Both the position numbers and the translations under genes were made by a program. Shown here piece by piece: positions 5,389 to 6,639 of a DNA stretch of 6,639 nt (position 1 is its first letter; each line of letters starts with the position of its first letter). The notes under the pieces were generated by a model. That model was not told the origin of the DNA. It did not search any database and saw only the letters and a list, made by a program, of their open reading frames with translations. This stretch comes from JAGQNK01 sp964573155 (GTDB taxonomy: Bacteria > Patescibacteriota > Saccharimonadia > Saccharimonadales > JAGQNK01): assembly GCA_964573155.1 (NCBI GenBank), contig CAZNIN010000028.1, forward strand, positions 1-6,639. The letters run 5' to 3'.

Positions 5389-6639
5389 CTATCGGGTCTC
5401 GGCTGGCGTCTTTGCTGCAGCGGCTGACCGAGAGCGGACTAGTTGGAGCGAGGACGTAGAATCAGCCTGTTCGGGTAGTGTAGTAGGCGGAGTTTTGAGG
5501 CGGGACTTGGAGAAAGTGAAGCCAAAGGTACTGCCTTTGTTCTCCTGGCTTTTGAAGATTACGCTGCCGCCCTGGGCGATGATGACTTTCTTTGCCATAA
5601 ATAGACCGAGACCCGTGCCATCAGGACGAGCTTTGCGAGCATTCCCGGCACGAAAGAACTTAGTGAATAGATGATGCTGTTCGTGTCGCGGAATACCGAT
5701 ACCGTTATCCGTCACCGTGAATTCGATGGATTGTGGCGTTTCTTTGAGCGCCACCTGCACACGCCCGCCACTCTTTGTGTAGTGGATTGCGTTGTCAGTA
5801 AAATTCATAATCACCTGCCGGATTTTCGTCTCGTCTAGCATTAAATCAGGAAAGTTCTTTGGTTTTGCGTATGTTAGCTTCAACCCGCGAGCAGCTGCCG
5901 TTTCAACCAATTGCTCCACCTCGCCCTCAATCACATCAGCCAGGTTGGTTGCCTTGGGCTCAATGACGAATTTGCCGGTACGCAAACGTGACACATTCAA
6001 AAGGTCGGCAATCAGATATACCATACGCTGGCTACTAATGAATGCCTGGTCAAGAAGCTTTGCCTGCTTGGGCGTAATTTTACCGACGTCGCCCTCAAGC
6101 ACCATGCTAAGGTATCCCTTGACGCTTGTTAGTGGCGTGCGGAGCTGGTGCGAAGCCATACTTATAAAGTCATCCTTGGTTTGATCTAAGGCAATCAGCT
6201 TGTCGTTTGCGCGACGCAACTTCCTGGTGGCATCTTCTACTTTTTGCGCCAAAGTAATGTTAAATTTTTGAATTTCTTCAAAACGAAGCGCATTGTCGAT
6301 AGCAATAACAAGAGAATTCGCCACGATTTCCAGCACTTTGATATCCTGCGAGTTATATGCATTGCCGCTCTTTTTCGCACCCAATGCAATTGCACCTATA
6401 CCCTCGGTTTTGATATCCGTCGTCAGCCGCACAAGTACAGCTACATCGTTGTTGCGCATCTTGGTTTGCAGGTCCTTGTAGGATTCCTCCAAGTAGTCAG
6501 CGACGATTACTTTTTGATTTAGCTGCGGCAACGCCATTCTGGCGAATTTTATGTCATCGTTGCCGAATTTTTTCTGCACATTTCCAATAATCCGCTGTTT
6601 TTCATGCTCAGTTTCCTTCAGAACAAAAACACTGAACTC
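5389..6639 (-). CDS. Sensor histidine kinase, GAF-HisKA-HATPase (5' end outside window)
   Basis: A two-component sensor kinase that autophosphorylates a His and passes the phosphate to a response regulator. 416 codons are visible and the frame is open at the window edge, so the N-terminus is missing. Counting from the first visible codon: C-terminal part of a GAF sensory domain (to about 115), a signalling helix (about 116-155), HisKA with the H box ASHQLRTPL (phospho-His 164, codon 6148-6150), then HATPase_c with N box NFTDNAIHYT (Asn 283), G1 DNGIGIP (311-317), F box LFTKFF and G2 GTGLGL (341-346). All catalytic motifs are intact. A Ser/Thr/Ala-rich tail of about 38 residues follows the ATPase domain. 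An internal GTG at 6577-6579 could be taken for a start, but it lies within GAF-like sequence. No response regulator is in the window. Confidence 0.93.
   Translation of the reverse strand, partial: EFSVFVLKETEHEKQRIIGNVQKKFGNDDIKFARMALPQLNQKVIVADYLEESYKDLQTKMRNNDVAVLVRLTTDIKTEGIGAIALGAKKSGNAYNSQDIKVLEIVANSLVIAIDNALRFEEIQKFNITLAQKVEDATRKLRRANDKLIALDQTKDDFISMASHQLRTPLTSVKGYLSMVLEGDVGKITPKQAKLLDQAFISSQRMVYLIADLLNVSRLRTGKFVIEPKATNLADVIEGEVEQLVETAAARGLKLTYAKPKNFPDLMLDETKIRQVIMNFTDNAIHYTKSGGRVQVALKETPQSIEFTVTDNGIGIPRHEQHHLFTKFFRAGNARKARPDGTGLGLFMAKKVIIAQGGSVIFKSQENKGSTFGFTFSKSRLKTPPTTLPEQADSTSSLQLVRSRSAAAAKTPAETR

Noticed and set aside
6577..6579. GTG as the true start of the kinase
   Set aside because: The frame is open to the window edge and the residues before and after the GTG form one continuous GAF-like sequence; the gene simply begins outside the window.
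1..6639. CRISPR array, insertion sequence, prophage or toxin-antitoxin pair
   Set aside because: No regularly spaced direct repeats with spacers, no transposase or integrase motifs, no terminal inverted repeats and no toxin-antitoxin gene pair were seen.

Overview
The window looks like part of a Patescibacteria (CPR) genome, most likely a Saccharibacteria (TM7) relative. That placement is from memory of the protein families, not from a search. It rests on small secreted proteins with LPxTG tails and DUF11 domains, on a GAF-HisKA-HATPase kinase whose H-box region reads like Saccharibacteria kinases, and on compact gene spacing. TGA serves as a stop here (coiled-coil gene) and does not occur inside any of the long frames, which argues against the UGA-recoded Gracilibacteria/Absconditabacteria.

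Layout: nearly everything reads on the minus strand, so the order of transcription is from high to low coordinates. At the right edge is the 3' part of a sensor histidine kinase (5389-6639, start outside the window). A 127-residue coiled-coil protein follows (4976-5359), probably with its own extended -10 and an almost leaderless mRNA. Next comes a secreted LPDTG-anchored protein (3739-4875), preceded by a dense cluster of TACA/TGTA dyads. A strong sigma-70-type promoter (TTGACA-17-TAAAAT) then drives a two-gene unit: a membrane protein with a Thr/Pro-rich stalk (2138-3613, interrupted by a 100-N assembly gap) and an LPATG-anchored DUF11/PKD protein (510-2108). That unit ends at a clear intrinsic terminator (435-466). 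A possible 51-codon gene on the plus strand (251-406) converges on the same terminator. Further left are tRNA-Glu(UUC) (134-208), its terminator (102-124), and about 100 bases of hairpin-rich sequence with no recognised gene.

How the genes fit together (inference): the three central genes look like a cell-surface module. Two proteins carry sortase-type tails and share a DUF11 domain with matching Lys, Asp, Asn and Cys positions. The third sits between them, spans the membrane with a long cytoplasmic N-terminus, and exposes a Thr/Pro stalk. No sortase is in the window. In an episymbiotic lineage such a set could serve host-cell contact, but nothing in the sequence proves this. The kinase may regulate the locus or may simply be a neighbour; no response regulator is visible.
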